The notes beneath the pieces were generated by a model, which ran no database searches, had not been told where the DNA came from, and saw only the letters and a program-made list of their open reading frames with translations. The position numbers and the translations under genes are program-made. A stretch of DNA of 64,000 bases from an uncultured Flavobacteriales bacterium (GTDB taxonomy: Bacteria; Bacteroidota; Bacteroidia; Flavobacteriales; Crocinitomicaceae). The stretch spans positions 1 to 64,000 of the forward strand of contig CAMLLB010000011.1 of the NCBI GenBank assembly GCA_946480815.1, given 5' to 3'. How positions within the stretch are numbered: position 1 is the first letter of the stretch; every line of letters begins with the position of its first letter. This document shows, one piece after another, positions 20,124 to 28,483 of the stretch.

Positions 20124-20872
20124 AAGCTTACATTATTGATGACGAACAAGCCAACCGGGAAGTAGTCCGCATCATGCTGGGAAAATATTTCCCTGAAATA
20201 GAAATATCAGGCGATTCAGAACAATTGGATACTTTTTTGAATTCCGTTTCTCTTCAAACAAACACCCATATTTTATTCCTGGATATTTTAATGCCGGAAA
20301 AAACAGGTTTCGACCTATTGAACCAACTCGCTAACCGCACATTTGAAGTCATTTTAATTACCGGGTTCGAAGAGTTTGCAATCCAGGCTTTCGAGCATTC
20401 AGTCATTGACTATATCCTGAAACCAATCGACAAGGACCGTTTTTGCTCAGCAGTTGAAAAAGCCATTAAGCGATTTTCTGAAAAACAACTGCTGGAATTG
20501 GCAAAGAACCAATTGGATGACCGTTCAAAAATTGCGGTGATCAAGAACAAAAAGACCTTTTACATAAGCTGCTCAACCATTGCATATATGGTCGGACAAT
20601 CAGGAGGGTACACGACCATTTTTTGTAAGAACGGAGAATCTTACCTGTTATCCAAGCCACTCAGTTCCCTGGAAAATGAATGCCGGGACATTTCCTATCT
20701 GATCCGGGCCAGCCAATCGGTGATCATCAACCTGGATGATATTGTCAGCTGTGACCAGGGCGGATCTGGTTACATCGGATTAAAGACAAACGACTTTGAA
20801 GTATTCCTTCCCAGAAGAAAAAAAAGAGAGGTATTACAACAAGTGGAACTTTACCTTAAGTCAAAAACGTAG
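20120..20872 (+). CDS. LytTR-family response regulator
   Basis: 250 residues. The receiver domain has the acidic pair DD at 7-8, phospho-acceptor Asp55 in LFLDILMP and Lys101 in YILKPID. The C-terminal half is a LytTR DNA-binding domain (about 140-245, with the RASQSVIINLDDI pattern). It is the partner of the upstream sensor kinase. Such regulators bind direct repeats in promoters; the targets are not visible here. Its stop abuts the stop of the convergent thioesterase gene. Confidence 0.95.
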   Translation: MKAYIIDDEQANREVVRIMLGKYFPEIEISGDSEQLDTFLNSVSLQTNTHILFLDILMPEKTGFDLLNQLANRTFEVILITGFEEFAIQAFEHSVIDYILKPIDKDRFCSAVEKAIKRFSEKQLLELAKNQLDDRSKIAVIKNKKTFYISCSTIAYMVGQSGGYTTIFCKNGESYLLSKPLSSLENECRDISYLIRASQSVIINLDDIVSCDQGGSGYIGLKTNDFEVFLPRRKKREVLQQVELYLKSKT

Positions 20873-21319
20873 CTATTCTGCCGAAAATCCGTCTTCGGTT
20901 GGCAGTAAGAGTGCTTTACCATACTTATCGATCCGGTGTGCATGGCGTTTCTTAATATAATCCGCAATCGGTAACGATTTTCCTTCCTCATCAATCCGGA
21001 CAAAAGTCATATTAGTATGTGTCACCAAATCCTGATTCCCGGTATACACATTGTGCTTACGGATTTCCATGTACAATTCAATGGAAGAATTACCGAAACG
21101 CACCACTTTCCCATATACTTTCAGGATCGCTCCGGATTTAACTGCTTTTTTGAAAACCAACTCATCCACTTTGATCGTCACCATGTTCGGAGAATCACAA
21201 ATCTGAGAGGCAAACGAACCCGCCGCGTCATCAATTAACGACATTAATTTCCCGCCAAACATGTTGTTATGAATGCCGATATCAAAGTCTTTACAAATAT
21301 ATGTTGTGATTAATTCCAT
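20873..21319 (-). CDS. Acyl-CoA thioesterase, hotdog fold (YciA/BFIT-like)
   Basis: 148 residues in the hotdog family of acyl-CoA hydrolases: NMFGGKLMSLIDDAAGSFA near residues 19-37 carries the catalytic-type Asp, and the end of the sheet has THTNMTFVRIDEEGK. Likely a cytoplasmic thioesterase that releases CoA from acyl-CoA; substrate range unknown. Upstream, TATTTTTG at 21349-21342 is a good -7 box. The sequence AGGAG lies just before the ATG, a rare Shine-Dalgarno-like feature for this genome. Confidence 0.88.
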   Translation of the reverse strand: MELITTYICKDFDIGIHNNMFGGKLMSLIDDAAGSFASQICDSPNMVTIKVDELVFKKAVKSGAILKVYGKVVRFGNSSIELYMEIRKHNVYTGNQDLVTHTNMTFVRIDEEGKSLPIADYIKKRHAHRIDKYGKALLLPTEDGFSAE

Positions 21320-21341
21320 TTCTCCTGTAATAAAAGTGTTC

Positions 21342-21349
21342 CAAAAATA
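21342..21349 (-). promoter_or_regulatory. Candidate -7 box for the thioesterase gene
   Basis: TATTTTTG on the minus strand, with TTTG about 23 bases further upstream (genomic caaa at 21373-21376), fits a -33/-7 promoter 22 bases before the start codon. Confidence 0.55.
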
Positions 21350-21426
21350 ACAAGCCTTCAGTAATTAACCGGCAAAACACACGAAATGTTTTTATTTTCT
21401 TTAACAAAGCTTAAGAGTATAATCCG

Positions 21427-21434
21427 TATTATTG
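21427..21434 (+). promoter_or_regulatory. -7-like box four bases before the TPR-phosphatase GTG start
   Basis: TATTATTG (one mismatch to TAnnTTTG), then TAAT, then GTG at 21439. No clear -33. Confidence 0.4.
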
Positions 21435-21438
21435 TAAT

Positions 21439-23403
21439 GTGAAAAATTCCTTGCTCACTATTGCTTTCTTGCTGTTTCTTGTTTCTTCTCAGGGACAAAC
21501 AAGTAGTACTGACTCTATTTATAAGCTTGGAAAGTCTGAAAAAAACATCAAAAAAAAATTGCTCTTATTAAACGAAGCTATTGCCAATGGATGGTATTAC
21601 GGTGATTATGACAAGGCAATCCGTTATGGAAAAGAATCTTTAAAACTGGCGCACAAATACAAGAATGACTCCATTGCAAGTTTAATGGACAACAATATCG
21701 GGATTGCATATGACTACAAGGGCAACTATCCGCAGGCCTTAGCACATTTCTTCAAAGCTTTACGTGTCGCCGAACGCATCAAAGACCGGAATAACGAAGC
21801 ATATATTTTGAGCAATATCGGATTGATCTACAACAACCAGTACCAATACGATAAAGCCCTTCAATACCACAAAAAATCACTTCGGATAAGACGCGAATTG
21901 AAGTTCCAAAAAGGGATTTCCGCATCTGTCAATAATATGGCCATTGTTTTCATGAACCAGGAAAAATATGAGAAAGCAATTCGTTATTATCATGAAGCCC
22001 TGGCAATTGACACGGAGTTGAAAGACAGTATCGGAATTGCGGATGATTACAACAACCTGGGAGTTTGTTACCAGCAACAGAAAGATTTCAAAAAATCAGA
22101 ATATTATCAGCTCAAATCACTGGAGATCCGTCAAAAACTCCATCAAAGCTTAGGTGTTGCTACTTCTAAATTAAACCTGGGAGTTTTAGCCGTAAAAGGA
22201 GGAAAATTGGCTGAAGGTGAGAAATACCTCAACGAGTCAATGGAACTTGCGAAGAAATTGGGAGCAAAAGAAGTTTTGAAATCCGTATACAAGACGTTTT
22301 CCGAATTAGGGGACAAACGTGGTGATTTTAAAATGGCATTCGATTACTTGTATAAGTATAACCGGATTGAAAAAGAACTCGCCAACGAAGACAATATCCG
22401 CAAACAGACGCAGGAAGAAATGAACTACACCTTTGATAAGGAACGCGAAACACAGCGCCTGAATCAACTGGCAACAGCCCTGGAAAATAAAAAGAAACAG
22501 GAGCAGGCACTGATCATTAATTGGGCAATTGCTATAGTCGGAATCCTGATCCTTGGTTTCTCCTTTGTTTTGTATCGTCGCTGGAATGAGGTGAAGAAAC
22601 AAAAAGTCATTATTGAAGAAAAAAATCGCCAGGTAGAAGAAAAAAACCATGAGATCCTGGATTCCATCAGTTATGCAAAACGGATCCAAACAGCCATTCT
22701 TCCATCGATCCAATTACGGGAACGTGTATTGCCCGAACATTTTGTCCTGTACGAACCGAAAGACATTGTTGCAGGAGATTTTTACTGGCTGGAAGAGACA
22801 AAAGACTCGATCATTTTCGCTGTTGCAGATTGTACCGGGCATGGAGTTCCGGGGGCAATGATGAGTGTGGTTTGTCACAATGCATTGAACAGGTCGGTGA
22901 AAGAATTCGGTTTACGCCAACCGGGAGAGATCCTGGATAAAACGCGAGAGATCATCGTAGAAGAATTATCGAAAAACCACCAGGACGTTTCGGATGGAAT
23001 GGACATTTCTTTATGCACCTGGAATAAAACGAACCGTGAAATCAGCTGGGCAGGTGCCAATAATCCGTTGTGGATCTGGAAAAAAGAAAGCAAGGATATT
23101 GTTGAAATCAAACCGAACAAGCAACCGATCGGAAAACATTTTGATATGCAGCCCTTTACCACACACCCGGTTCCATTAGAAAAGGGCGACCGCATTTATT
23201 TGATTACGGATGGTTATGCAGATCAGTTCGGCGGGCCGGAATCAAAAAAATTCAAAGCGAAAAATCTGAAAAACCTCCTGGTCCAGATTTCCAATGAGAA
23301 GATCAATCAGCAAATCGATATTTTAAGATCTACTTTTTTCAAATGGAAAGGTGATCTGGAGCAGATCGATGATGTGTGTATTATGGGGATTGAGATTGAG
23401 TGA
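21439..23403 (+). CDS. TPR-containing SpoIIE/PP2C-type serine phosphatase
   Basis: 654 residues, GTG start (an ATG two bases upstream reads into TGA at once). Signal peptide ending about SSQGQ, then five to six tetratricopeptide repeats (about 50-300, e.g. GDYDKAIRYGKESLKLA), a coiled coil, a membrane helix near 355-376 and a second coiled coil, then a SpoIIE/PP2C phosphatase domain (about 430-654) with DIVAGDFYWLE, VADCTGHGVPGAMMSVV and SDGMDISLCTW. It probably senses a periplasmic partner through the TPRs and dephosphorylates an anti-anti-sigma-type or other cytosolic protein. Monocistronic; no cognate anti-sigma factor is nearby. Confidence 0.92.
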   Translation: MKNSLLTIAFLLFLVSSQGQTSSTDSIYKLGKSEKNIKKKLLLLNEAIANGWYYGDYDKAIRYGKESLKLAHKYKNDSIASLMDNNIGIAYDYKGNYPQALAHFFKALRVAERIKDRNNEAYILSNIGLIYNNQYQYDKALQYHKKSLRIRRELKFQKGISASVNNMAIVFMNQEKYEKAIRYYHEALAIDTELKDSIGIADDYNNLGVCYQQQKDFKKSEYYQLKSLEIRQKLHQSLGVATSKLNLGVLAVKGGKLAEGEKYLNESMELAKKLGAKEVLKSVYKTFSELGDKRGDFKMAFDYLYKYNRIEKELANEDNIRKQTQEEMNYTFDKERETQRLNQLATALENKKKQEQALIINWAIAIVGILILGFSFVLYRRWNEVKKQKVIIEEKNRQVEEKNHEILDSISYAKRIQTAILPSIQLRERVLPEHFVLYEPKDIVAGDFYWLEETKDSIIFAVADCTGHGVPGAMMSVVCHNALNRSVKEFGLRQPGEILDKTREIIVEELSKNHQDVSDGMDISLCTWNKTNREISWAGANNPLWIWKKESKDIVEIKPNKQPIGKHFDMQPFTTHPVPLEKGDRIYLITDGYADQFGGPESKKFKAKNLKNLLVQISNEKINQQIDILRSTFFKWKGDLEQIDDVCIMGIEIE

Positions 23404-23450
23404 TTAATTCCTAATTACGAATGCCGAATTCCTAATTACGAATTATTCGA
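23404..23450. repeat. Short AT-rich direct repeat (CCTAATTACGAAT units)
   Basis: The string 'attcctaattacgaat' occurs twice in 40 bases, in the same family as the AATTCGTAATT strings at 34195-34350 and 35519-35554. Intergenic, no coding signal. Confidence 0.6.
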
Positions 23451-23527
23451 CTCTCTTTAAAAGTGGCAATTTATACATCTCAGTAAATACCTACAAATGT
23501 GAACGCACTTTTACTTATTTTCAATTA

Positions 23528-24205
23528 ATGAAATCACTCTTAGCTTTAAGTATCTTTTTCTTTAGTGTGAACGGAATCTCACAAAAGCTTGTTTCTTCGA
23601 AATTACTTCCTTGTAATAATTATGCAGATGATATTTACAGGGAACGAATTTCTTCACAAAGACTCAGTAATGACACACTTTATCTGGAGATCGATTTTAT
23701 CCACAATTGTTCAGTGGAACTAGCTCCCGAAATGCAGGCTAAAGGTGACAGCTTATTTATCAATCTGAAAAATGTTTCGGAGGTTTATGCAGCATGCATT
23801 TGTTGTTATTCGATGCTTTTGACAATTGCCGAAATGAAAGATTCTTCGTACAACTTAATTATCAATGACACTCCATTTCTGTTTTCAAGATCAAAATACA
23901 TTGATGTTCCTCCCGGAAATATTCCAAAAAAGGAATTAAAAAACCAGATTTCAAAGAACGGTCTAAGAATTGGTTATTGGAAAATCAAAAACAAGCTTCA
24001 GCCCGGATCTTATCACATCTCTTATTATGGATTTGAACCGGATTCAGTCAATCACCCTTTATGGATAAAGTCATTCAATAAAAAGAATGAACTGATCTCT
24101 GTTTCTGTGCAAATAATAAAGCCAACGGATCGATATATGATTTATATTGACTTGAAGAAATATGAAGAAATACTATTGGAAAAACAAATCAGTCTCGATG
24201 ACTAA
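23528..24205 (+). CDS. Hypothetical exported protein
   Basis: 225 residues with a signal peptide (MKSLLALSIFFFSVNGISQ). Three Cys in ACICCYSM (about 97-104) and an earlier Cys at about 29 and 55 may form disulfides. No domain recognised; a region near 140-170 reads NGLRIGYWKIKNKLQPGSY, resembling the 'NGLREGYWK' phrases of MORN-like repeats, though only one copy is seen. Its stop overlaps the start of the acetyltransferase gene (ATGACTAA), so the two are probably coupled. Confidence 0.75.
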   Translation: MKSLLALSIFFFSVNGISQKLVSSKLLPCNNYADDIYRERISSQRLSNDTLYLEIDFIHNCSVELAPEMQAKGDSLFINLKNVSEVYAACICCYSMLLTIAEMKDSSYNLIINDTPFLFSRSKYIDVPPGNIPKKELKNQISKNGLRIGYWKIKNKLQPGSYHISYYGFEPDSVNHPLWIKSFNKKNELISVSVQIIKPTDRYMIYIDLKKYEEILLEKQISLDD

Positions 24206-24701
24206 AATCCTTGAAACACCCCGCTTGTATCTCCGCGAAATGACTCCGGAAGATGCGGAGAGTGCTTATTTGCTAAATCTGGACCCTGAAGTTTTGCGCT
24301 ACACCGGCGATGATCCTTTTGAAAGTATTGAAGAAGCACGGGAGTTCTTAAAAAAATACGAATCGTATAAGAAATACGGATTTGGTCGCTGGGCAATGAT
24401 CCTGAAAGAAACAGGCGAATACCTGGGCTGGTGCGGATTGAAATATACACCGGAGCTGGATGAATTTGATATCGGTTACCGGCTTATGAAAAAATTCTGG
24501 GGTTTCGGTTATGCAACAGAAGCCGCAGAAGCATGTCTTGAACTGGGATTCAATCAATTCGGCATGAAAACCATTGTCGGGAGAGCAATGCCGGAAAATA
24601 AAGCTTCCATTCGTGTTCTTGAAAAAATTGGTTTAACTTACCTGGAAAATCGAATGACTGACGGAACAGAAGAAGTCATTTATATTAAACACAAATCGTA
24701 A
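24198..24701 (+). CDS. GNAT-family N-acetyltransferase (RimJ/RimL-like)
   Basis: 167 residues from ATG at 24198, which overlaps the previous stop; a longer reading from 24162 would lie inside the upstream gene. TPRLYLREMTPEDAESAYLL opens the fold, and FGYATEAAEACLELGF plus ENKASIRVLEKIGL form the acetyl-CoA and C-terminal motifs of the RimJ/RimL group, which acetylates N-termini or small amines. Substrate unknown. Four bases separate its stop from the DUF1801 gene. Confidence 0.88.
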   Translation: MTKILETPRLYLREMTPEDAESAYLLNLDPEVLRYTGDDPFESIEEAREFLKKYESYKKYGFGRWAMILKETGEYLGWCGLKYTPELDEFDIGYRLMKKFWGFGYATEAAEACLELGFNQFGMKTIVGRAMPENKASIRVLEKIGLTYLENRMTDGTEEVIYIKHKS

Positions 24702-24705
24702 ACTT

Positions 24706-25095
24706 ATGATTGATCCGAAAGTCGATGAATACATTTCAACATTAGCCCCACTAGAATTAGAGTTCGTGAGTCATGTGAGAAATTTTGTGCCGCTTATCGA
24801 TCCGGAAATCCGGGAACAGATCAAATGGAATTCATTGGCGTTCTTTTATTCGGGTGAAATGCAGGAATTTGATGCAAAAGAATACAAACGTGACCTGTTG
24901 GTAGTGAATTTACATCGGGGAAAATTTCTGTTGGTCTTCCCTACCGGTGCAAAGATTCCGGATTCGGTGTTAAAAGGAAAAAATTACCCGGATGGGCGCA
25001 AGATCCTGACGATAGATACACTGGATGATTTCAAAAAAATCGAACCGAACCTGAAAGCCGGAATTTTGAATTGGATAAGTCAAATTGACAAGTGA
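24706..25095 (+). CDS. DUF1801 domain protein
   Basis: 129 residues in the YdhG/DUF1801 group: REQIKWNSLAFFYSGEM (core), and a C-terminal LDDFKKIEPNLKAGILNWI. The fold is of iron-chaperone frataxin-like type in some members; function here is unknown. Likely in one transcript with the acetyltransferase. Confidence 0.8.
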   Translation: MIDPKVDEYISTLAPLELEFVSHVRNFVPLIDPEIREQIKWNSLAFFYSGEMQEFDAKEYKRDLLVVNLHRGKFLLVFPTGAKIPDSVLKGKNYPDGRKILTIDTLDDFKKIEPNLKAGILNWISQIDK

Positions 25096-25096
25096 T

Positions 25097-25150
25097 ACTT
25101 CGACTCCCTTGATGCTTCGGTAAGATTTTCAACGCTCAGCATCCTAGGTG
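25097..25150. repeat. REP-like element of the CTTCGACTC family
   Basis: CTTCGACTCCC ... AACGCTCAGC ... CCTAGG shares key words with the elements at 37528-37610 and 54377-54434. The arms here are degenerate (CTTCGACTC / GCTCAGC). Intergenic, after the DUF1801 gene. Confidence 0.55.
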
Positions 25151-25172
25151 AAACCATAAAACAAAAAGTGCT

Positions 25173-25796
25173 ATGAAAAAGATAAACTTCTGCTTTTTAA
25201 TCACAAGTATTGGAATGATGCTGACAGTCACTTCCTGTGGAGAATCTACACGTGAAAAAGCACTAAAATCTGCGGAAGGCACTTCACCAAAAACAACTGA
25301 GTCGGTTAAAGAAGAAAAAACTTCTCCCGAAAAATCGGAATACCTGATTGAAAACAAAGTATTCCATGCTTTTTCAGATCCGGTAAAGAAAGATGAATTT
25401 CGCATTGTGATTACCGGGAAAAGTCTGTTGAAAGGAAAAGTCCTTTTCACGATTACAAGTCCGGAAGGGAAAATCTTGTTGAAGGAAGAGTTTGAAGCAA
25501 ATTTCCTTCTGAACTACGATTTCACCGGGAACATTCATTCCAAACAAGAAACCGATGCTTTCATTACCAAACGCATCAACGAATTTTTCTCTGAGGACCG
25601 TTTCAGTGTTCCGGCCATTAAAGAAGATGAAATTTTTGAAGACCAAAGTTATTATATCGACAGAGAAACCTGGGACGAAGTAAAGGCCAATAAACAGGCA
25701 ATCGGGTTTTATTATTTGTTGGGAGCGGAAGACGGAAGGCATATTGCTTTTTCGAAGAAGAAGGGGAAGGTGGTGATGGTTTATAATTGTTGTTGA
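25173..25796 (+). CDS. Hypothetical lipoprotein
   Basis: 207 residues. MKKINFCFLITSIGMMLTVTSC is a lipoprotein signal with the Cys at residue 22, followed by a Ser/Thr/Glu-rich linker (about 23-55) and a globular domain ending HIAFSKKKGKVVMVYNCC. No family recognised. It lies upstream of the repeat-bearing region that precedes the ArsR-type regulator. Confidence 0.78.
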   Translation: MKKINFCFLITSIGMMLTVTSCGESTREKALKSAEGTSPKTTESVKEEKTSPEKSEYLIENKVFHAFSDPVKKDEFRIVITGKSLLKGKVLFTITSPEGKILLKEEFEANFLLNYDFTGNIHSKQETDAFITKRINEFFSEDRFSVPAIKEDEIFEDQSYYIDRETWDEVKANKQAIGFYYLLGAEDGRHIAFSKKKGKVVMVYNCC

Positions 25797-25820
25797 TCGG
25801 TGATAAGCTGATTCTTCTTA

Positions 25821-25917
25821 TTGTAAACCTTTTAGTTAACTTGTTAATCAATATTCCTTGTAAACCTTTAAGTTAATTGGTTCACAACTAATTCTACATT
25901 ATAAACCATTTAGTTAT
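25821..25917. promoter_or_regulatory. Candidate operator repeats upstream of the ArsR-type gene
   Basis: Three related sequences are spaced over 97 bases: TTGTAAACCTTTTAGTTAAC (25821-25840), TTGTAAACCTTTAAGTTAAT (25858-25877) and TATAAACCATTTAGTTAT (25900-25917). The same consensus occurs after the gene. They are unlikely to be random and could be binding sites of the small HTH protein encoded at 26027-26332, though another regulator is possible. Confidence 0.6.
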
Positions 25918-25934
25918 CCCGATAGCTATCGGGA
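25917..25934. repeat. Perfect 18-bp palindrome TCCCGATAGCTATCGGGA
   Basis: Self-complementary; an identical copy is at 60779-60796. No T-run follows, so it is not a simple terminator. It adjoins the last of the candidate operators. Confidence 0.85.
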
Positions 25935-26026
25935 CGGCACAATTCGAAAAAAAACACGAAAAATTATTCAATTCCCTATTGCATCAAATGAACTTTTCTA
26001 CTAACTTAAATAGAAAACAGTAATTT

Positions 26027-26332
26027 ATGCGTCGATTTAAACCAAACAACAACTACACACTGGAAGACTTTGAAGTAACCGTAATTGGAGAAGCAATTTG
26101 CCATCCTGCAAGAAAACAAATTATTCAGTTAGTAAAAGCTAACAAAAATTTGACGAACACCCGGTTGTCAAAAATCCTGAACTTAAGTAAGCCTGCTATT
26201 ACAAAACACTTGATAAAACTGAGTGATGCAAATATTGTCAATTACAAATACAACATTCATGAATTCAAGATCAAGTTAAACACGAACGGGTTTAACAAAA
26301 TGGAACAGTTTATTGTTGAAATGAAATCCTAA
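26027..26332 (+). CDS. Small ArsR-like winged-helix regulator
   Basis: 101 residues. The central part (about 20-75) reads as a winged helix: AICHPARKQIIQLVKAN, then NTRLSKILNLSKPAITKHLIKL as the recognition-helix segment, as in ArsR/MarR-like repressors. It has no Cys metal ligands in the helix, only one Cys near residue 25, so it is not a classical arsenic or zinc sensor. It sits between two groups of identical 20-bp repeats and just before the lemA-M48 operon, which makes it a plausible local, self-regulating regulator. The target is inference. Confidence 0.75.
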   Translation: MRRFKPNNNYTLEDFEVTVIGEAICHPARKQIIQLVKANKNLTNTRLSKILNLSKPAITKHLIKLSDANIVNYKYNIHEFKIKLNTNGFNKMEQFIVEMKS

Positions 26333-26366
26333 TCGTGGTTTGAAGATACAGGGTTTTACAATACGT

Positions 26367-26490
26367 TGGTAAACCTTTTAGTTAATTGGTTCACAATCAA
26401 TTTTCAAAACAATAGCAGACCTTTTGTAAACCTTTTAGTTAACTCGTTCACACTAAATCCCAACCGTTCAAACCCACTTTTTAGTTAAGA
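26367..26490. promoter_or_regulatory. Second cluster of the candidate operator repeats, upstream of lemA
   Basis: TTGGTAAACCTTTTAGTTAA (26366-26385), TTGTAAACCTTTTAGTTAAC (26424-26443) and a half site CTTTTTAGTTAAG (26477-26489) repeat the consensus seen at 25821-25917. They lie 66-190 bases before the lemA start. TATATTCG at about 26525 resembles a -7 box downstream of the cluster. Confidence 0.6.
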
Positions 26491-26555
26491 ATTCTTAATC
26501 CCTATCACGAACAAAAATTAGTGCTATATTCGCTTAACATTTTAAACTTAAAAAC

Positions 26556-27119
26556 ATGATCGCTGGACTTATTATTGGAGGTGTTGTATTGATTTTAATC
26601 TTCTGGTTAATCGCAATCAATAACCGACTTGTTTCATTGAAAAACAATCGCGAAAGCGCTTTTGCCGACATTGATGTCCAATTAAAACAACGTTACGACT
26701 TAATTCCTCAATTACTTGGAGCCGTTAAGGGTTACATGAACCACGAAAGTGAAGTATTGACACGCGTTACGGAAGCTCGTTCGGGATATTTGCGCGCTGG
26801 AACCATTGCTGAAAAAATCGAGGCAGAGAATAAGATGACTTCTGCAATGAACGGATTGAATATTCAGCTTGAAGCTTACCCGGATTTGAAAGCAAATACG
26901 AATTTCATGCACTTACAACAGGAAATTGGTGATTTGGAAAACAAACTGGCAGCTGTTCGCCGTTTCTTCAATTCTTCTACAAAAGAATACAACAACGGTA
27001 TTGAACAATTCCCGAGCAACCTAATCGCAGGTTTCAAAGGATACAAAACGGAACCGATGTTCGATCTTGGAATTGAACAACGTCAAACATTAGACAAAGC
27101 ACCGGAAGTTAAATTCTAA
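26556..27119 (+). CDS. lemA: LemA family protein
   Basis: 187 residues: an N-terminal membrane helix (about 2-24, IAGLIIGGVVLILIFWLI), then the LemA coiled-coil domain with NRLVSLKNNRESAFADIDVQ and RYDLIPQLLGAVKGY, ending in RRFFNSSTKEYNNGIEQFPS. LemA proteins are periplasm-facing or membrane-anchored coiled-coil proteins of unknown role that often sit beside M48 proteases, as here (9 bases to the next start). Confidence 0.93.
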   Translation: MIAGLIIGGVVLILIFWLIAINNRLVSLKNNRESAFADIDVQLKQRYDLIPQLLGAVKGYMNHESEVLTRVTEARSGYLRAGTIAEKIEAENKMTSAMNGLNIQLEAYPDLKANTNFMHLQQEIGDLENKLAAVRRFFNSSTKEYNNGIEQFPSNLIAGFKGYKTEPMFDLGIEQRQTLDKAPEVKF

Positions 27120-27128
27120 TCTGTTTCA

Positions 27129-28049
27129 ATGGCAGCTTATATTGGTCTTCACGAACAAATTCGAAGCAACAATTTAAAGTCATCTTTGATATTGGCAGGA
27201 TTCCCGTTATTGATTTTAGCGGGGGTCTATGCTTTTTTCTTCTTCATGATGGGAGGAAAAGAGCACATGGACCAGGTCAATCAACGCTTCATTGTAACCA
27301 TTCCCTTTGTCATTGCCGGAGTAGTGATTTGGTTCATTATTGCCTACTTCTTTAATTCTTCTCTTATCCAGATGGCTTCGAACTCGCAGCCTTTGGAACG
27401 AAGGGAAAACATGCGTGTTTACAACCTCACAGAAAACCTGTGTATGTCTGTCGGGATGAAAATGCCGCAATTATTTGTAATTGACTCTCCTGCATTAAAT
27501 GCCTTCGCGAGCGGAATCAACGAAAAAAGCTATGCCGTAACTCTGACCACAGGAATCATCGAACATTTGAATGATGAAGAACTGGAAGGCGTGATCGCAC
27601 ACGAATTAACACATATCCGGAACAAAGACGTTCGTTTGTTAATCGTTTCCATCATCTTTGTAGGGATTCTTTCTTTCGCGGTAGACATTCTATTGCGAAA
27701 CTTACTTTGGGGAGGAGGCCGAAGAGACAAAGATGACAACAAAGGAGTTCTGATTGCGTTGGTTATTTCCGCTGTGGCACTCTTATTATCTGTACTCTTC
27801 AAATTTGCTTTGTCCCGAAAAAGAGAATACCTCGCTGATGCCGGTGCTGTCCAAATGACGCGTAATTCACGAGCAATGGCTTCTGCACTTCGTAAAATTT
27901 CCGGTCATTCGGAAGTCAGCAATGTAAAAAGCGAAGACGTGAAACAAATGTTCATTGAGCACAAGGCCTTAGACGGAGCCGGATTTGCAGGATTGTTTGC
28001 AACCCACCCTCCTATCGAAAAACGCATTGCGGTACTGGAGCAGATGTAA
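27129..28049 (+). CDS. M48-family membrane zinc metalloprotease (HtpX-like)
   Basis: 306 residues. Two N-terminal membrane helices (about 20-42, 56-76), then the zinc motif HELTH at 158-162, two further helices (about 165-190, 208-228) and EYLAD with the third zinc ligand. Such proteases degrade damaged or misfolded membrane proteins and lipoproteins. Its start is 9 bases after lemA and its stop overlaps the start of the next gene by one base (TAATG), so all three are probably one operon. Control by the upstream ArsR-type protein is possible. Confidence 0.93.
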   Translation: MAAYIGLHEQIRSNNLKSSLILAGFPLLILAGVYAFFFFMMGGKEHMDQVNQRFIVTIPFVIAGVVIWFIIAYFFNSSLIQMASNSQPLERRENMRVYNLTENLCMSVGMKMPQLFVIDSPALNAFASGINEKSYAVTLTTGIIEHLNDEELEGVIAHELTHIRNKDVRLLIVSIIFVGILSFAVDILLRNLLWGGGRRDKDDNKGVLIALVISAVALLLSVLFKFALSRKREYLADAGAVQMTRNSRAMASALRKISGHSEVSNVKSEDVKQMFIEHKALDGAGFAGLFATHPPIEKRIAVLEQM

Positions 28050-28483
28050 TGCATTCGAAAATAATTCACCGGATTTTCATCACTTTAGGAATCCTTTCCC
28101 TGGGATTTGCTGGCTTTCTCCCACTCGCTTACACAATAATTGATATTAAAGGCGAAAACAACTTCGGAGATCTCGTATACAAACCTGCGTTTGGAATTAC
28201 ACATTCTGTCTATTACCTGAATTTCCTTTTACTTACAATTCCTCTTATATGCGGATATCACGGAAGAAGGTTAATTGCTAAATTGTTGGTTATACTATTT
28301 GTTGTCTTAGCACTTACCGTAACGTTCATAGGGTGTAATTTTATAGGATTTAACTGGGGTGGACCGATTCAGGGAAATACAGGAATCGGAATGGTGGCAA
28401 TGCTATTGGGCGACATACTGATCCTAATTGGATGCCTATTCCAAATTCAGTTCAACCACAAAAAGGATCAGCCTAATTCATAA
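28049..28483 (+). CDS. Hypothetical four-helix membrane protein
   Basis: 144 residues with about four hydrophobic helices (around 8-30, 51-68, 74-98, 115-135). No family recognised. Translation overlap with the M48 protease gene suggests a functional link to the lemA-htpX-like operon. The stop overlaps the 3' end of the convergent WGR/propeller gene by 16 bases. Confidence 0.72.
   Translation: MHSKIIHRIFITLGILSLGFAGFLPLAYTIIDIKGENNFGDLVYKPAFGITHSVYYLNFLLLTIPLICGYHGRRLIAKLLVILFVVLALTVTFIGCNFIGFNWGGPIQGNTGIGMVAMLLGDILILIGCLFQIQFNHKKDQPNS

Noticed and set aside
21325..21334. AGGAG before the thioesterase ATG as proof of Shine-Dalgarno use
   Set aside because: It is an isolated case in the window; other genes show no such site.
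25917..25934. Palindrome as a transcription terminator
   Set aside because: No T-run on either side.
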